Shown: positions 46,021-56,560 of the stretch, piece after piece
How the letters are laid out: each line of letters starts with the position of its first letter
How positions within the stretch are numbered: position 1 is the stretch's first letter
NCBI GenBank assembly: GCA_009760885.1
Contig: CM019691.1
Location: forward strand, 29,930,314 to 29,994,313
Source of the DNA: Achatina immaculata
Lineage: Eukaryota > Mollusca > Gastropoda > Stylommatophora > Achatinidae
Direction of reading: 5' to 3'
Length of the DNA: 64,000 nt
Notes under the pieces: generated by a model
Told to the model about the DNA's origin: nothing
What the model saw: only the letters and a program-made list of their open reading frames with translations
Database searches by the model: none
Made by a program: the position numbers and the translations under genes

Positions 46021-46560
46021 GGCTGAGTGGATAGTGTGCTGTTTCTCGTGGCGCCTTGAAATGTGGATATATGTAGAAGAATAGGGCATATTTCCATTGG
46101 CAGAAAAGAAAGCAAGCAACGAAGTGCTAAACCAGTTAGGAGTGAAAAGAGAAATATTGAAAATCGTGAAAACAAGACCAGATAAGATACTTTAGGTATG
46201 TCAAGAGGGACAGTACTACACTGAAGACCCTTTCTTGGGAGGGGGGGGGGCAAGATGAAACGGAAAGAACAAGAGCGACAGCGACATAGATGGGTGGACA
46301 ACATCAAGAGATGGACAGGGACAAGCTTGGTTCTACGAAGACAAGAAACAGAGCAGAGTGGAGATTCACTACAGCCAACCTACCATGGGGAGAAGGCACG
46401 AAATAATGATGATGATGATCTCGTGGCTAGGCGGGCGCTCACCCTGTCGGAGTCAGTGGTTCGAGTCTCGGGTAATTATCTTGCCATTTTTCTTTCTCTC
46501 ATGCCTGAAGCACTTTTATCTAGTATTTTCCGAATGCTAACTAAACAGCACTGTGCTAAT
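46021..46560 (+). mobile_element. SINE family C forward copy split by an RTE insertion
   Basis: The 5' half of the tRNA-like head (GGCTGAGTGGATAGTGTGCT to TCTCGTGGC) is at 46021-46052. The rest of the head (TCTCGTGGCTAGGCGGGCGC, box B GGTTCGAGTCTCG) and the body (CTTTCTCTCATGCCTGAAGC) are at 46419-46560. The nine bases TCTCGTGGC are duplicated around the interruption. Confidence 0.8.
46053..46418 (+). mobile_element. RTE LINE 3' end (lineage 3), inserted in SINE C
   Basis: A 366-bp 5'-truncated RTE end. It encodes SNEVLNQLGVKREILKIVKT and, after frame changes, RQRHRWVDNIKRWTGTSL, the terminal segment of RTE ORF2, and finishes in (ATG)n. It is flanked by TCTCGTGGC at 46044-46052 and 46419-46427. 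A run of G (about 46240-46249) interrupts it. Confidence 0.85.
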
Positions 46561-47499
46561 GCTAGCTAACTTTTGTGAAGCATAGGGCACGTCAGTTTTT
46601 GTTTTAATTATTACTATTATTATTCAGGCGTGTAGCGAGCCATTAAGTTTTCCCTGTTATCATGGTTTTCCGCTCCTTCCCCGCTTTTCACTGGGTCTCG
46701 CATTTTTCTTGTCTTTTTTAATATAGTGTAGAAGGAGCAACTTGTCCGTGTTCATTACACTGTTGATTGCCCTCTTGCATACATAGCATTGTGTAACAGA
46801 TGTAAAATCGATAGGTTTTCTGTTTCGAAGTGCCCTGTAAAATCAATGGGTTTAATGCTTCCAAGTGCCCCTGAAGAGACACATTGATAATATAGCACGT
46901 CTATATAATTTGTTAAGTCTGTCCATGGGGATACGTCAGTTGTTAACATGCTTGCCAATCAAGCTGAATTCTTCGACACAGGACTGTAATGTTCTAGGAG
47001 AATATTTTGGAGACTTGATGAGATAAATTGTCACTCATTGTGTAACACATATCATTAAGTAGATCACAACTCGAGTTCGATAATAGCAGAGTCATTTTTT
47101 TTTCTCTTTCTCCGAAATTAGTGATTTTATCTCCAGCATTTCCTGTAAGATTTCCTGTACGTTTTAAAGTTTTTGAAAAAAAAAATTTGTCGTTATTTTG
47201 TACGGGTTTCTTGGGCTAATGTTTCTCTACGCTGTCAGTTTGACTCCTGGCCTGATGTTTAGAATGGTCCTCTGTCATGGGTGAAACATATATTTTATGC
47301 AGAAATCTAAATAGTATGTAGTCTTTGAGAAAATTAAAATAGTTTGTCATGGTTTGAACGTCGTGTTCTGGCATTTTATTCTTTCCTATGCAGCTTTCTG
47401 CCTTGTTGGCGGAATAAGAGGTTGCCAGCAGGCAATTTGTACGTGGACATAGTATTTAAGAAATAGTGAAGGTCTGAGAAGTAATGTATATTATGCTCT
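46561..47499. other. No gene seen
   Basis: AT-rich; short TTA run at about 46608-46625. No coding sequence recognised. Confidence 0.5.
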
Positions 47500-47690
47500 T
47501 GCCAAAGATGGCTGCAAGACATCATTGATGATCTGGGAATGGACGCACCAGCAGCATGGGGATCTTCCTTACAACCGAGAGGCCTACAGGAGAGCTGTTA
47601 GGGAGGCAGAGTTCTGCAAGGGACATGCAAATGACTGGCTGACATACGGAGGCAAGTGTGTCTGGCAAGACAGTGTCAGAAATGTGTTAT
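47500..47690 (+). mobile_element. RTE-like LINE 3' end (lineage 2), copy 3
   Basis: GATGGCTGCAAGACATCATT and ACAACCGAGAGGCCTACAGG, GCTGTTAGGGAGGCAGAGTT match 19258-19385. The tail region continues to CAAGTGTGTCTGGCAAGACA. 5' truncated. Confidence 0.85.
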
Positions 47691-47760
47691 TCTGAAAACA
47701 AACAAGCAAAAAAAAAAAAAAAGCTGAGGCTTAAAAGAGTAGTTTTTGAGTTTCTAAGCC

Positions 47761-48731
47761 CAAGGGTCGATGACCTATGGCACGCACGCCAAACGTGGCA
47801 CGCGGAACGATTTACAGTGGCACGCTGTTTGAATTGAAATACAGTAATCATCTCCTAAAAAATTAAATAGAAGCATGTAATTCTTTAAAGCTGTTCCTAT
47901 TTTTTTTGTAACCTTTCACAACGAAAGTTGTTAGGCAGGGGAGGTAAGGATGTAGTCTTATGTTAGGCAGGGGAGGTAAGGATGTACTTTGATGTTAGGC
48001 AGGGGAGGTAAGGATGTACTTTGATGTTAGGCAGGAGAGGTAAGGATGTACAGTCTGATGTTAAGCAGGGGAGGTAAGGATGTACAGTCTGATGTTAAGC
48101 AGGGGAGGTAAGGATGTACAGTCTGATGTTAAGCAGGGGATGTATGGATGTACAGTCTGATGTTAAGCAGGGGAGGTAAGGATGTAGTCTGATGTTAGGC
48201 AGGGGAGGTAAGGATGTACAGTCTGATGCCAAGTGACCGAGTGAGTGTGGAGCGACAGTGACTGACCTTGACCGAGTTCTGTTTCCGTCCTAACCTTCCT
48301 GCCTCTCCCGACCACCCCACCACTACCACCTGTAAGAGTTCTCTCGGTTATCGTTTACGCATGCCAGTAAGGTCAGTCCGTGGACTTTAACACAAAATTT
48401 GCTGTTGTAAGTAAGTAATACGGCTACGATGCCCTTGAAATGACTGAAGGGAGGCAACAACTTGACATCCGGTCACTTCAAGACTTTTGGACAAGCGAAT
48501 ATGGATTCACACTCAAAATAATGTGTTCAGAGCTTAAATTTCGCAATCCATAAGCTTTTGTATTTGTTCCTATTTATATTAAAATATTGAATAATCAACA
48601 AGGAATAACAAAGTTATTTAATGTGTCTCAATGGTTGTTGTATATAAAAATCTGGTGGGCTTTGGCTGAGACGCTGAGTGATTTTGCAACATTACTTCGG
48701 TACAACACTGCTAAAAGTTTGCCAACCCCTG
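47761..48731. mobile_element. Non-autonomous hAT element carrying a satellite
   Basis: A 971-bp unit with termini CAAGGGTCGATGACC and TTTGCCAACCCCTG (reverse complement CAGGGGTTGGCAAA). The subterminal GGCACGCACGCC and GGCACGCGG motifs are typical of hAT ends. The nine bases TTCTAAGCC occur directly on both sides (47752-47760 and 48732-48740), containing the expected 8-bp duplication. It contains a 34-bp satellite and no transposase frame. Confidence 0.8.
47925..48235. repeat. 34-bp minisatellite inside the hAT element
   Basis: About nine copies of GTTAAGCAGGGGAGGTAAGG followed by ATGTACAGTCTGAT, with shorter variants lacking ACAGT. Confidence 0.95.
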
Positions 48732-48740
48732 TTCTAAGCC

Positions 48741-49184
48741 TTCTCAACCACTCTGTCAGGATCACTGCCTGACCACAGTCAACTTGTGTCTATATTCTTG
48801 TGATAGAAGAGTAAAAAGTGAGCCTCTACAGCAGAGTGATAACAGTTGGGACAGTAGAAGAGTTGGCTACCAGTGACTTATATTTTTTTATTCAAGAAAC
48901 GTTCACATTAAAGAAGATTTTAAAACAGAAAGTAAAAATGGAGTATATAGAAGACAAGCAAGCTGCATCTGTAAGCAGCTAAGGTTTGAATCTCCCATGT
49001 AAGGCTGGCGTTAATCAGGTCAAGTGGAGCACTATACAAAATTCTTAATTCATGCGTTATGTTTGTGACATTTTGGGACATATGGTTGTGCTATTTTCAC
49101 GCTTGTTATGTGAATAAATTTACATGAGCTTGCCCCCCCCCCCCCTTTTCCAAAGAGTTCCCAGGAACCGTTTATAAGATAAAC
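48741..49184. other. No gene seen
   Basis: C run at about 49133-49145. No coding sequence recognised. Confidence 0.5.
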
Positions 49185-49311
49185 GGGGTCACCGAAGCAA
49201 CTTGCCCCAGCAGCAAATCAGTCATACATGACAGTGGAACATATCCTACATGACTGCAGGATGAATGATGGGTCGAGGAAACAGCTGTGATCCTCAGCGG
49301 TCTTGCTTATC
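49185..49311 (+). mobile_element. LINE C-terminal remnant, probably cut by Tc1 copy B
   Basis: Encodes a short piece resembling the Cys/His region of LINE C-termini (QSYMTVEHILHDCRMNDGSR). It ends at the Tc1 insertion. Its possible 3' tail, with CAA/AAC repeats (about 50832-50860), lies on the other side of the transposon. Confidence 0.5.
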
Positions 49312-49313
49312 TA

Positions 49314-50743
49314 CTGTTCAAAAAAAAGAAACGCAACACTACTGTAGTCATAATGGACACTAAATTTCAAACTTGTATCACAATTTTATTTTAGGGAATT
49401 AATGTTTCAATCTTGGCATGAAGAAATTAAGACTTTACCAATGAAATGATGTTAATTAAATTTGGTTTGGACTTTTATTCTCTGCGACAGAGGCTTCCTC
49501 TGACCTGTATTAGAGAACATCTCCTTGACATAGGTCCGATTAGCCGTTGGATCTGTTGTTATGGGATGGCTACCCACTCTTCCCGTAGTGCAAGAGACAA
49601 CTGACGGAGATTGGTTGGCGCCACGTCTCGCTGGCAGACTTCTATGTTGAGTTCATCTCATGGAATAGTCTGGACGTTGTTGTCAGCGAGGAACTGGGTG
49701 GTGAGTTGTGCCACATGAGGTTCAGCGTTATTCTGCTGAAAAATCGACCCTGGTGCAGCCAGAAGTGGAAGGACGTAAGGACGAAGAATTTCAACGACGT
49801 ATTGTTGGGCATTCAAGCGTCCTTCATTTTGCACCAGGTCACTTCTTCTCACGAAGTTGATCGTCCCCCACACCCGTACACCACCACCATGTGGAGGAGC
49901 CTCACCCACGCAGTTCTGGGCGTAGCGCTCATGAACTCCGCGGTAAACTCTTCTCCGTCTATCGTGTCGCTGGAGCAGAAAGAATGATTCGTCATTAAAC
50001 CAAACCCTTCTCCAGTCATTCGCAACTGTCCATTGACGATGCTGGTTCGCCCATTGCAGTCGGTTGTCGCGATGCCGGTCCGTAAGAACATGATTTATGT
50101 AGGGTCTTCTAGCCTAAAGACCAGCGTCGTTCCTGGCCGTTAGATCTGAAATTCTACGAGCTGCTGTCAATGACTGGACTGTTGAGGACGCAGATGCAAA
50201 TCGATTCCTGAGGTGACGCAGCCGTATGAAGCGGTCTTCCGCAGGAGTTACGACTATGGGTCTTCCACTGCGCGGCCGGTCTGCAACTGAGGCAGTTTCT
50301 TGAAATCGTCTCCAAATGCAACTAATAGTGCTTCTAAGCACATTAAATTGTCTGGCCACCACACTTTGTGACTGTGCAGTCTGTAAACCTCCAGTAATGA
50401 TGAGTCGTTCTGTAGTGAGATGAGCCACACTTGCGCATTGAATTTTCAAATGAATTGATTCGAGGAGCGTCTATCGTTTATAGGCATTCAACAACATGGT
50501 CAGTGAGTTTTGTGTTCAGTAAGTTTCACCGGATTCTCGTGAACCTGTCATGAGTTATTGTCAAAAATGCTGTTTTGACTAGTGTCGCTATTCTGTGCTC
50601 ATGAATCATCTGCTGAGTACAATAAAGGTTGGCATTTGAAGTTGATGTCCAAGCTATCGTTTCAGGCAGTTTATCCTTGTCTGATCAGCAAACTTCAGTT
50701 TAAATCACGACATCGTATTTGTTGCGTTTCTTTTTTCGAACAG
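49314..50743 (-). mobile_element. Tc1-like transposon, second family, copy B
   Basis: A 1430-bp element bounded by CTGTTCAAAAAAAAGAAACG and its counterpart TTTCTTTTTTCGAACAG. It is flanked by TA on both sides (49312-49313 and 50744-50745). Same family as 12711-14257, in opposite orientation 35 kb apart. Confidence 0.93.
49475..50449 (-). pseudogene. Tc1-like transposase (copy B), catalytic Asp lost
   Basis: DDE transposase of about 318 codons. The family's start (MAHLTTE in copy A) is mutated to GTG at 50426-50428 (VAHLTTERLIITGG); an in-frame Met remains at 50449. The N-terminal frame 50449-50114 is open through the helix-turn-helix (VVARQFNVLRSTISCIWRRF) and RPRSGRPIVVTPAEDRF. Frames then change near 50100 and 49870-49900. 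The first Asp survives in FNDESFFLLQRHD. The second motif reads QQNNAEPHVA, with Asn in place of the catalytic Asp. Stops follow IP and break the region of the terminal Glu. The protein cannot be active. Confidence 0.88.
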
Positions 50744-50745
50744 TA

Positions 50746-50870
50746 TAGAAAAGGTATGTTGTATGAAGGGAGACCCTATAGGAAGCACTGAAGTTCATGA
50801 GGTCAAAGTCAAGGTCCGAAGAAGGAGAAGAAGAGCAGCAGCAACAACAACAACAACAACAAGTAACTCG
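50746..50870 (+). repeat. Trinucleotide-rich LINE-like tail
   Basis: AGAAGGAGAAGAAGAGCAGC followed by (AAC)n. Plausibly the 3' tail of the LINE interrupted by Tc1 copy B. Confidence 0.4.
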
Positions 50871-51704
50871 CCACATAAAATGCTGAACCTGCCACGTAAC
50901 ATAGAAAAATGCAAAAACTGTACATGCAGGTAGCGGAAGCTCTTTCCACAGTGGAAATTACTAAAAAAAAAACTTAGTCAAACAGGCACCTCCATTCCTA
51001 AGTTTTACAGCAACAAACCTTTATCTCCGCCTCTGTAACCCCCTCCCCCACCCTTTTGGAAAACCCACACAAAACAATACCTAAACCCGGAAGGCGATGG
51101 AAAGAGATTGGGATATTTAAGAGGGCCAGAAGCGCAGGAGAAGCCCACATAAACGTCACAGCTGATCAGGGGCAATACATCTTCCTTGTATGTACGTGCG
51201 TGGGCTTTCTTGAAGGATAAGGCTAACCAAACGCTCTGCAACATATCACAGTCATGTTTACCGAAGGGAATTGAGACAAAATTAGGTTTTGCTAGTATAT
51301 ATGTAGTGAAGTATTGAACAGAAGAGGTAGGCTTGTATCAATCAGTGTATCTGTTCTAATGCACAGGCAACGAACGACAGCTGGTAAGCAATAGGTGGTA
51401 CTTTAGTGTACTTTGCTGAGAAATCGATTAGAGAACTGAGTGCAAGAGAAGCAATAACTTGGTTACGAACCTAAGAGTGACAAGTAGAAAGAAATTGACT
51501 TACAAAACATAATTGTTCGTAAACTTAAATGTGTTAGAATTATTTTACTGCAACCTTAAAATCTGACAGTTTTAACATTCGAATTATTGCCTTAGCTCTG
51601 TGGCTCTCTGCATTTTTTTCTTTCTGTGTGTGTGTGCCCTGTGCACCTTTTCCACCAAATGTGATAATGCCATTTCTCGTCCTCCTTTCCAAGATTCTCT
51701 GACA
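50871..51704. other. No gene seen
   Basis: No recognisable coding sequence or element. Confidence 0.5.
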
Positions 51705-51884
51705 CAGTGTTTCCCAACCTGGGGGGTACCCGGAAGGGCATATCGAATTTTATGGGGGGGGGGGGGTAGAATTTATATTATACTTTTTCAGAACTTGGCT
51801 AACTGTTATGCGGGGGGGGGGGGGGGGTTAAAACCTTTGAGGCGTTGAGGTAGGACATGATCCAGAAAAGATTGGAAAACACTG
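51705..51884. mobile_element. hAT-like MITE with two G tracts
   Basis: A 180-bp block from CAGTGTTTCCCAACCTGG to GATTGGAAAACACTG (imperfect inverted ends). Flanking CTCTGACA and GTCTAACC match at 5 of 8 positions, so the target duplication is doubtful. Internal G runs occur at about 51755-51767 and 51813-51828. Confidence 0.6.
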
Positions 51885-51892
51885 GTCTAACC

Positions 51893-52041
51893 CAAAGGGT
51901 GCATTTGAGTAATATGCATATAATGTTTTAGCAGTCTGAGTTTGAATCTGTGGCCTCAAACGTTCCCCCCCCCCCCCCCACAGAAACCGTAAAATTACCC
52001 CGGGATGAGTGGAAATTCCCACTGCTTGAGAACTCCTGATT
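51893..52041. other. C-rich spacer with hAT-like edge
   Basis: C run at about 51965-51979; CACTGCTTGAGAACTCCTGA near 52020-52039 resembles a hAT-type end. Not resolved further. Confidence 0.35.
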
Positions 52042-52145
52042 TAAAACATTGTGTGTATCCATGATAGCAGTCTTGTGTGTATCCATGGTATCAGCCTTGT
52101 GTGTATCCATGATATCAGCCTTGTGTGTATCCATAGTATCAGCCC
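52042..52145. repeat. 24-bp minisatellite
   Basis: About four copies of TGTGTGTATCCATGATATCA + GCCT. Confidence 0.95.
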
Positions 52146-52629
52146 GCAGTAAGTAGAATAACCATAACTGGGACAAGCTGCGGATTACAGTCCGTATCCC
52201 CAAAGGAAATATAAAGCGAGCTCGTGGAGGTAAGGAGTCCACGAGGAGCACCACAGCTCACATAAGTTCAAACTTTATGTGAGAGACGTCTTTCCATTAG
52301 TCATGAAGACTGAGAAGAACTGGCGAACGATCGTGCCATTAGAAAGCGATAGTACGTGATGGCGTTACGTTATTGCCTGAGAAGAAGACTAGGGTCAAAT
52401 GAAAACAGAAGGACGCAAGCGAAAAGATTCTAGACCTTACAACACAGAGCATGGTTTTGTTTGTTCCAGTAGGTGATTGTGGCAGTCAAGTATTGGCAGA
52501 AACGTCCGTGAGACAGCTGCCCAGGACGGTGATGCTGTGCAGGCTTCAACACTGCCTGCATCTGTCATCATCAAAGCCATCGTTTAAGACGGAAAGAACT
52601 ATCATTACTTCCGGCTGTGGTCATAGACA
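52146..52629. other. No gene seen
   Basis: No recognisable feature. Confidence 0.5.
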
Positions 52630-52906
52630 TTTTAAGTTTCATTTCCTTCTCTCTCTCTCTCTCTCCTTTCTTATTTTTCGAAACCTGCTTACTACATTTT
52701 GATACAGCGAGTCAGATGAACAAAGCACTTCTCTCTCTCTCTCTCTCCTTTCTAATTTTTCAAAAACTGCTTCCGACATTTTGATACAGCGAGTCAGATG
52801 AACAAACCACTTTCTTCTCTCTCTCTCTCTCTCTCTCTCTCCTTTCTAATTTTTCAAAAACTGCTTCCGACATTTTGATACAGCGAGCCAGATGAACAAA
52901 GCACTT

Positions 52907-52945
<39 letters not shown>

Positions 52946-53015
52946 CTCTTTCTAATTTTTCAAAAACTGCTTCCGACATTTTGATATTGCGAGTCAGATG
53001 AACAAAGCACTTCTC

Positions 53016-53059
<44 letters not shown>

Positions 53060-53118
53060 TTCTAATTTTTCAAAAACTGCTTCCGACATTTTGATACACC
53101 GAGTCAGATGAACAAAGC

Positions 53119-53163
<45 letters not shown>

Positions 53164-53225
53164 TTCTAATTTTTCAAAAACTGCTTCCGACATTTTGATA
53201 CAGCGAGTCAGATGAACAAACCACT
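52630..53225. repeat. Compound array: about 70-bp unit plus private (CT)n
   Basis: Six to seven units, each with CCTTTCTAATTTTTCAAAAA, CTGCTTCCGACATTTTGATA and CAGCGAGTCAGATGAACAAA, followed by a (CT)n run. The run differs in length and interruptions from unit to unit (roughly 8 to 22 dinucleotides). Confidence 0.95.
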
Positions 53226-54015
53226 TTCTTCTTCCTCTCCTCCTCCTCCCCTCCCAAATCATACACGCACACATAACTAATGAAAGCTCAGAACAGGTCT
53301 CGCTTGTCTCAGGTTCCAAAGATATTTTCACACGGGCATTAGAAGTAAAATAGATTTTAGTGGTGCTTATATCTTAGAGAAATCAGATATCTTTTAAAAC
53401 TTCTAAATAAAAACAGACGACGAGTTTAACCCGACCGCATCATTCAGTGATATATTTTCTGGCAATGATGTTCAGTTTGCGGAACAGTTGTCAAGAAAGG
53501 GGGACAGCCAGCTTTGTAAACGTTATTATTTTGAACTGTGTACTCATTTTTGCGTGCCCTGGACGTTAGTGGAGCCTCACATTACAAATGGAGTTATGAA
53601 GAGATCGAAGAAAGGAAATGTTCATTTAATTCTTTCTTGTATGTGAGATAGAGAGGAGGGTATTTTGCTTAAAGTGTTTGTTTTTTTTTATGCGCAGTTT
53701 TCTTCACATTTACGCACATTCTTCTCATCATGCGTACATCCTTTACATTTTACGCACATTCATCACATTCTCTACACACATTCACGCACGTGATACATAA
53801 AACAAGTGCTAGCAGCTCGACACCGTTGCGGTCACCATGTGGTGAAATCTGCAGAGAACCTTCCTATTTGGGAGGGGAGGGGGGGGGGGCGGTCCAGCAC
53901 TCCAGATCTTCCAGCGAACCACCTTCACGACGTTGTGGTCCAATAACTTTATGGCATCAACTGCTTAGACACCTAAACATGCCATTCTATCAAGATTTTA
54001 TTTAATTTTTAAAGG
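53226..54015. other. No gene seen
   Basis: Contains a G run (about 53879-53889); otherwise nothing recognised. Confidence 0.5.
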
Positions 54016-54285
54016 GTAAATTCCCGTTTCCATGCTATTGAGGCATACTAGGGATGCGGTATCAGGCCCATATTTCCAAGACGATCGGCACATGAAAGTC
54101 TGATGTGGTCAGTATCACGCATGGCCGCATTTACCTTCCCAGATTTATCTAGTGCCCATTTTTTAAAGGCTGGGTAAACCCCGGGGTCTTTTTGTGGTGG
54201 TACCAGGAGAAAAAAAAACTGCGGGGACTTGAACCCGGTACCACCAGGTTAGTAGACCGAGTGATTTATTTCCTGGCAGTGAGGA
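54016..54285 (-). mobile_element. SINE family B, full-length-like copy
   Basis: On the reverse strand: tRNA-like head with box B in GGTACCGGGTTCAAGTCCCC, middle domain (CCAGCCTTTAAAAAATGGGC, GATAAATCTGGGAAGG) and tail (CACTTTCATGTGCCGATCG-like, CTCAATAGCATGGAAACGGG). Target duplications not identified. Confidence 0.8.
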
Positions 54286-54579
54286 GGTAATAAGAGGAAA
54301 ACATGTTTGAAAACAAATATTTTCTACATTGGAACTAACACTTCATGAACGTAGAAGCAGTATACAGGAAATAATCACAGTTCATTTTCGATTTCTCACC
54401 AGATTTAAAAAAAAAAAAAACTTTCTTCTATCATTCCATAATTTTGCGTTCGGTGAAAAGATAAAGTAGGTTTCTTCTTGACGGAAAGGTTAATGATGAT
54501 GATGATGATGATTTCGAATGGCACATAATTCGCATTACAGATTCTTTCCCGTTGATAAAAGCATAGTCTTGTAGTTGTA

Positions 54580-54690
54580 GTGCGGGGGTTGGCAACCTCT
54601 TTCTGCTCATAGCACGTTGAGCAAGACGAGGAAATTGCCACGGCACACATTTAGGGTTTTTGTTTTTTAAGGGGAGGTTTTATTATTTAG
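54580..54690. mobile_element. hAT-like MITE left part
   Basis: GGGGGTTGGCAACCTCTTTC and GCCACGGCACAC relate it to the 32260-32456 MITE in inverted orientation. Right end not found. Confidence 0.45.
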
Positions 54691-55184
54691 CACTGTATTA
54701 AACCGCTCCACTGCAAACCTCCATTGCTAGCCCCCATCTAGTCGGCGCACTTAGTGGATGCTGCGCTGTGTGAAGGTGGTGGCGTAGAGTTAAAAATACA
54801 CCATAATCTTTGCTTTCCAGACTGTTCACTTTGCGTAATAAATAGGTTATGTTATAAATAGGTTATGTAAAGGTAGGCAGCATGTAATAATAATAAGCTT
54901 TCATTCAAACTGCTTATGCTGCGTAATCTTCTTTATGTAGAAGATTGTTTACAAATAACTGCGACATATACCTGTGAAGCATGACAGAGTCTGAGGTTTT
55001 GTTGTTTTGTTTGACCTCATCTGGTGAGAATGACAAGGTCAGTTTGGGGAAACCACCCATCTTATCGTTGTACAGTTTTAACCTCGCTCTTGAGCCACGT
55101 AGCAGTATTGTCGTGTTTTTTTTAACTTCTGGGCCAGTAAGATGGAGGTCAGCATTGTCTTTATAGCTTTATTAGTGGGGTGTC
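54691..55184. other. No gene seen
   Basis: No recognisable feature. Confidence 0.5.
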
Positions 55185-55510
55185 CGATTAGGCCATCAGC
55201 GACCTGATATGTTAGCGTCAGGATTAGCGAACTATAGCTGACCAAGACACTGTCCCACCTCTCCGTGGTATCTCCAGTAACAGGCCTATCCTGGCTAACG
55301 GGGCAGGGATCGCCATAGTCCCCATGGTGATGGAGTCTGCTTAAGGATTATTGCACACCCCATGCTTTTTATCTGCACTTCGGGAGTGAAAAAAAAATAG
55401 CTGCCATAACCCGCTCCCACGCCGATACGATGTTGTGCCTCAATATCTTCACAGCGTCGGCTGCAAAGAACACCAGCTCGCAGTTACAGGGAGATAGCAT
55501 AAGACAAGAC
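55185..55510 (+). repeat. Unclassified dispersed repeat D, copy 2
   Basis: Aligns with 21425-21735 and 57300-57640 (CAGGCCTATCCTGGCTAACG, CAGGGATCGCCATAGTCCCC, CCATGGTGATGGAGTCTGC, CAGCGTCGGCTGCAAAGAAC). Confidence 0.8.
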
Positions 55511-56085
55511 GAAACACGTTTTATCAGTAGGACGATCAAAATCTCTTATAGCCACAGCAGTTCTGGACTTGGAGCAAGCAACGACATTTCTGTAGTCGAG
55601 AGATCGTGAAAGTAGTGTTCTAACAAAGTAACAGCAGGGGGGGGGGGGGGAACTGTATACAAAGCACATCACGGTAATCGGCAAGTCGTGAAAGTAATGC
55701 TGAAAAACAGCAGCAGAAAAGATTGTATACATATCATATCGTATCAGCAGTTTTGTGTGAATAGTGTTTCATGGGAGCATGGCGTAGTATAGAAATGAGA
55801 ACTAAACAGAGCTAAAAAGTCTGCACACAGAGAATGTGGTACTATGGAAATACAGGCTGGGCAGTGTGGTGACAATATCTGTGACTTAGCAGTGAAGGAA
55901 ATGATAATAAGAACCTGGACAGACCAAGGTGATAGAACCTTGTGTATGTTTGTATGTGGATAGTCATTTCATGCATATCATTCGATGATGATGCAAATGT
56001 TTTGTATTTCGTGTAGATAAAGATAGCCCACCGTGCAAGAAATTGTTCAACATTCTTCTTTCCACCTGTAAATCTTATCCCTTTT
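55511..56085. other. No gene seen
   Basis: G run at about 55637-55650. Otherwise nothing recognised. Confidence 0.5.
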
Positions 56086-56089
56086 GTTA

Positions 56090-56260
56090 CAGCCCCGCCC
56101 CTACAGACTCAGCCACATGACGTAAACAAACCGCCTCATCTGGCTACGAGTGCGTGGGGCAGGTTTCTGTGCTCCGGCGCATGTACTTTAACCACCGTTT
56201 CGTGTGTGTACACACGGCCCTCGTATAAAATCTTCCTCCCTGCCGGCAAAACCTAGCGGT
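56090..56260 (+). promoter_or_regulatory. Candidate RNA polymerase II promoter in a CpG-rich block
   Basis: In plus-strand order: a GC box (GCCCCGCCCC, 56092-56101), a CRE-like TGACGTAA (56118-56125) and a TATA box (TATAAAA, 56224-56230). A start site would be expected near 56255. About 32 CpG fall in 56090-56560, far denser than the flanks, and no repeat element is recognised in it. No downstream exon could be identified, so function is inferred from composition and motif order only. Confidence 0.35.
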
Positions 56261-56560
56261 GGTTAAGAGTAGATGTCCTCCGACACCAACACTCTTCTCC
56301 TCTCCCTCCACCCCGGACACACACACACCACACACACACTCACACAAGCCAGAGTTTCTCGTTTCTGTGTTATGTTGAGGAGGGTGGTGCGTGTTTGTTA
56401 GCTGTAGCGAGACACTCATTGCGCCGAGCGTCTTAGTGAAGTCCGTGCTTTGCCTTGCCGTCCCTCTTACACGTGAAAGCGGATTTACGTAGGCGGAAAA
56501 CAAGTTATCGTGTAAACGTGGCTTGGTGATACTCGGCGAAACAAGTTGCCGTGCTGTGTT

